A stretch of DNA of 14,313 nucleotides from an uncultured bacterium (lineage in GTDB: Bacteria > Cyanobacteriota > Vampirovibrionia > Gastranaerophilales > Gastranaerophilaceae). The DNA lies in NCBI GenBank assembly GCA_900314375.1, contig OMVC01000102.1, positions 1 through 14,313 on the forward strand, written 5' to 3'. Below, piece after piece: positions 12,488 to 14,313 of the stretch. The translations under genes were made by a program, and so were the position numbers. The notes beneath the pieces were generated by a model. It did not search any database. It saw only the letters and a program-made list of their open reading frames with translations, and was not told where the DNA came from. Numbering within the stretch: position 1 is the first letter of the stretch; each line of letters opens with the position of its first letter.

Positions 12488-13801
12488 TTACAAATTTTCC
12501 AATGCAGCAATTTTCATATCTTTAAAATCAGGGGTTCTGCCTGTCCATATTTGTTCTGAAGCAACAGCCTGATGCACTAACATATCCATACCCGTTATGG
12601 TTCGATAGTTGTGTTTTTGCGCAAGACGAATGAATAATGTGCGTTTTGGATTATAAATAACATCATAAACAATTGCATCCTTTGGCAGGGTTTGTAATTC
12701 TTTTTCTTCAACAGGAGTGAATTCCGCAGCATGCCCTTGCATCCCGATAGGGGTTGCATTTACCAAGATATCAATATCCGATAAATCTTTTATAGTTTCT
12801 ATTTGATAAGAGTCAAACTTTATTTTCGAATAAGTTTTTCTTAAAAATTCCAAAAGTTCTAAAGAATTAGGGATATGGCGGGTATATAATCTGATTTCTT
12901 TTACTCCGCGATGGGCTAAAGCTACGACAGCAGCTCTTGCAGCTCCGCCTGTTCCGAGTATTCCTGCTGTTTTGTTATATAATTGAATATCTTGTGCAAT
13001 TGCCGTACCAAATCCGATGGCATCTGTATTATATCCTTTTAAAACTCCTGTTTCAGGATTTATTGTAACAGTATTAATCGCATTGACAATATTTGCGGAT
13101 TGATCTATTTCATCCATAAACATTGTTATAGGCAATTTTAAAGGTATTGTAACATTAAAACCGCTATATCCATGCGTTTTTAGGTATTTAACCGTATCAA
13201 CCAATTCATCGGGCGGTGTTTCAATTATTTCGTATGATGCCTGAATTCCAAGACTTTTAAACCCTGCTTCATGAATATATGAGGATAAAGAATGACCCAA
13301 AGGATACCCGATTAGCGCAAATTTTTTAATTGACGGCTTAGGAACCTGAACAGCTTGAGTCGGAATTTCATACGAATTTTGTGAAGATTGAGTGTTAGTT
13401 TGTGCTTCATAATATAAATTATTTGAAAAAGACGGGCTTAATTGAGATGTATAATTTATATCACCCGAACTCGGAGCAACATTACCGCTATACGGAGTCA
13501 TTGAAGAGGACTGTTGAAGTTCAGGCGTTGGGGAAAGCGTGTTTTCACTTGTTTGAAAATTATTCTGTTGATAACTGTTAACCTTGTTATATTCAACAGG
13601 TGCTTGAGTAGGCTCTTGAATATAGCTTGATTGATTTTGAATATTGTTATTTGCTGAACTTTGCGCCGATTGGGTTTGACTCAATGCACTAAATCCGCTT
13701 TTTACAGGCTGATTTTGAGAAGAATTTTCTTCTTTTTGTGCCGCAAGCTTTGCCGCCTTCATTGCTTTATATCGTTCGTATAATTCTTTATTTATTGCCA
13801 T
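12488..13801 (-). CDS. aroE: Shikimate dehydrogenase with long disordered N-terminal extension
   Basis: This 437-aa protein contains a complete AroE domain at about 158-437; AroE reduces 3-dehydroshikimate to shikimate with NADPH in aromatic amino-acid synthesis. Key sites are YPLGHSLS (166-173, shikimate-binding serines), N216-V-T-I-P-L-K222 with the catalytic Lys, N258-T-D260 with the catalytic Asp, GTGGAARA (283-290) for the cofactor, NATPIGM (348-354), and GMDMLVHQA near the C-terminus. The first 155 residues are unusual: a short charged helix (3-25), then a Gln/Ser/Asn/Pro-rich, probably disordered tail with no known domain. The start is supported by an in-frame ATG following a promoter by about 11 bases, with no Shine-Dalgarno site. 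A shorter protein starting inside is possible, though I see no good internal site. tcdA follows. Confidence 0.9.
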   Translation of the reverse strand: MAINKELYERYKAMKAAKLAAQKEENSSQNQPVKSGFSALSQTQSAQSSANNNIQNQSSYIQEPTQAPVEYNKVNSYQQNNFQTSENTLSPTPELQQSSSMTPYSGNVAPSSGDINYTSQLSPSFSNNLYYEAQTNTQSSQNSYEIPTQAVQVPKPSIKKFALIGYPLGHSLSSYIHEAGFKSLGIQASYEIIETPPDELVDTVKYLKTHGYSGFNVTIPLKLPITMFMDEIDQSANIVNAINTVTINPETGVLKGYNTDAIGFGTAIAQDIQLYNKTAGILGTGGAARAAVVALAHRGVKEIRLYTRHIPNSLELLEFLRKTYSKIKFDSYQIETIKDLSDIDILVNATPIGMQGHAAEFTPVEEKELQTLPKDAIVYDVIYNPKRTLFIRLAQKHNYRTITGMDMLVHQAVASEQIWTGRTPDFKDMKIAALENL

Positions 13802-13811
13802 AATTAAGTCT

Positions 13812-13840
13812 ATTCTACAATATTATTATATTTGAGGCAA
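13812..13840 (-). promoter_or_regulatory. Probable promoter for aroE-tcdA
   Basis: On the minus strand, TTGCCT (13840-13835), a 17-base AT-rich spacer and TAGAAT (13817-13812) form a good promoter. The predicted start is near 13805, only four bases before the aroE ATG, so the transcript would be nearly leaderless. No Shine-Dalgarno site is present. Confidence 0.5.
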
Positions 13841-13856
13841 ATTGTAACAGAAGATT

Positions 13857-13948
13857 AGAAGGCAGGCATTTTATTCAATGGAAAATTGAAAGTGGAAAAT
13901 GGAAAATTGTTTCGGGTTTTTTATTTCCTCTCCTAAAACTAGGAGAGG
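13857..13948 (+). repeat. Dispersed repeat, module X, copy 1, with perfect hairpin
   Basis: Starts AGAAGGCAGG, then TTTTATTCAATGG and an A-rich purine tract (GGAAAATTGAAAGTGGAAAA), then TTGTTTCGG. It ends in a perfect 9-bp hairpin, CCTCTCCTA/TAGGAGAGG, with an AAAC loop (13927-13948). The same pieces reappear at 14099-14180, in shorter form at 205-233 and 47-59, and inverted upstream of the 160-aa gene (about 5745-5775) and at 6112-6123. No gene is seen in the 512 bases from 13802 to the window end; an open frame through 13875-14099 is only repeat. Confidence 0.7.
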
Positions 13949-13965
13949 GCAGGGTGAGGTTTTGT

Positions 13966-14094
13966 ATTAGAAGCGTAGAAGCATACCCTGTTTCGGTTTT
14001 TATACTTCCCCTCCCTTGGGGGAGGGAGGAAAATCGGTTTGAGTTTGAAAAACGAAAACCTGATTTTTCGGGAGAGGGTTTTATCATTACAGAG
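13966..14094 (+). repeat. Dispersed intergenic repeat, module Y, copy 2
   Basis: Aligns without gaps to 71-199 in the same orientation (117 of 129 bases identical by hand). It carries the same CCCTCCC/GGGAGGG hairpin (14009-14026). It is preceded and followed by module X, giving the order X-Y-X. Confidence 0.85.
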
Positions 14095-14098
14095 AGCA

Positions 14099-14180
14099 AG
14101 AAGGCAGGAGGACAAGCGTTTTATTAATTGAAAATTGAAAATGGGAAATTATTTCGGTTTTTAATTTTTCCTCGCCTCCA
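14099..14180 (+). repeat. Dispersed repeat, module X, copy 2
   Basis: Begins AGAAGGCAGG like 13857-13866 and continues with TTTTATTAATTGAAAATTGAAAATGGGAAATTATTTCGG, parallel to module X copy 1 with an insertion near its start. The final hairpin is degenerate (CCTCGCCTCC). Confidence 0.6.
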
Positions 14181-14313
14181 ATTAGTCGGAATATTCATTA
14201 CCGACATAATTATCGGTCTGACACTGCGTGTCTGCCTTGAGCTCGGGCTAAACCGTCTTGTGCAATCTGCAGATTGCTACGCTCATTTCGCTGCCGCTTC
14301 ATTCGCAACGGCG
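14181..14313. repeat. Palindrome-rich non-coding end segment
   Basis: Holds three small inverted repeats: ACCGA/TCGGT around eight bases (14201-14218), GACAC/GTGTC around three (14219-14231), and a perfect 16-bp palindrome GCAATCTGCAGATTGC (14262-14277). GC content rises compared with the flanks. A minus-strand open frame of about 35 codons crosses it but resembles repeat-derived sequence. It is cut by the window edge, so what it belongs to is unknown. Confidence 0.45.

Noticed and set aside
13875..14099. Minus-strand open frame of 74 codons
   Set aside because: It lies entirely within the X and Y repeats and contains no protein-like pattern.

Overview
The window is AT-rich DNA from a bacterium, most likely a non-photosynthetic relative of cyanobacteria (Melainabacteria/Vampirovibrionia, order Gastranaerophilales, typically gut-dwelling). 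This is an inference. It rests on an LdpA-type iron-sulfur protein (a cyanobacterial family), low GC, dense gene packing, and several lineage-restricted-looking proteins with odd N-termini. TGA is used as a normal stop codon, so the genetic code looks standard.

Layout. Positions 1-237 hold a dispersed repeat. Positions 238-5737 are a minus-strand run that reads, in transcription order: a 160-aa helical-repeat-like protein, tgt (queuosine tRNA modification), a secreted 226-aa protein with a TrbI/VirB10-like look, an 8-repeat TPR protein, a membrane-anchored class A beta-lactamase-fold protein that lacks the usual general base, and the LdpA homologue. Internal promoters are visible ahead of tgt, the 226-aa gene and the beta-lactamase-like gene. 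Positions 5738-6182 are a gene-free block of nested repeats: a 119-bp MITE-like element with two related hairpins, a 51-bp tandem repeat, and an inverted fragment of the repeats found at both window ends. Positions 6183-8350 are a two-gene minus-strand unit of unknown function: a 222-aa protein with a C-P-H-G...C-P-x-C knuckle, and a 500-aa protein with about four membrane segments. It is divergent from lemA and a DUF2207 membrane protein (8650-10951). Then come tadA (minus), a lone plus-strand 113-aa gene, and the minus-strand pair aroE-tcdA. The window ends in about 510 bp of repeats.

Functional themes. Three genes modify tRNA anticodon loops (tgt, tadA, tcdA), but they lie in separate transcription units. 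The rest is cell envelope (lemA/DUF2207, the beta-lactamase-fold protein, the secreted protein), redox (LdpA) and aromatic biosynthesis (aroE with a long disordered N-terminal tail).

Most interesting signals: (1) the leader of the 222/500-aa unit has a strong promoter, an upstream open frame with a Shine-Dalgarno site near its 5' end, and a 9-bp hairpin that buries the downstream Shine-Dalgarno site, with the upstream frame's stop codon in the hairpin's opposite arm, which looks like a translational-coupling switch; (2) tgt and tadA share a TGn-TATnAT extended -10 exactly six bases before ATG and have no Shine-Dalgarno site, and aroE is nearly the same, suggesting leaderless mRNAs; (3) the beta-lactamase-like protein has Leu at the Glu166 position; (4) an LdpA homologue occurs in a probably non-photosynthetic organism.
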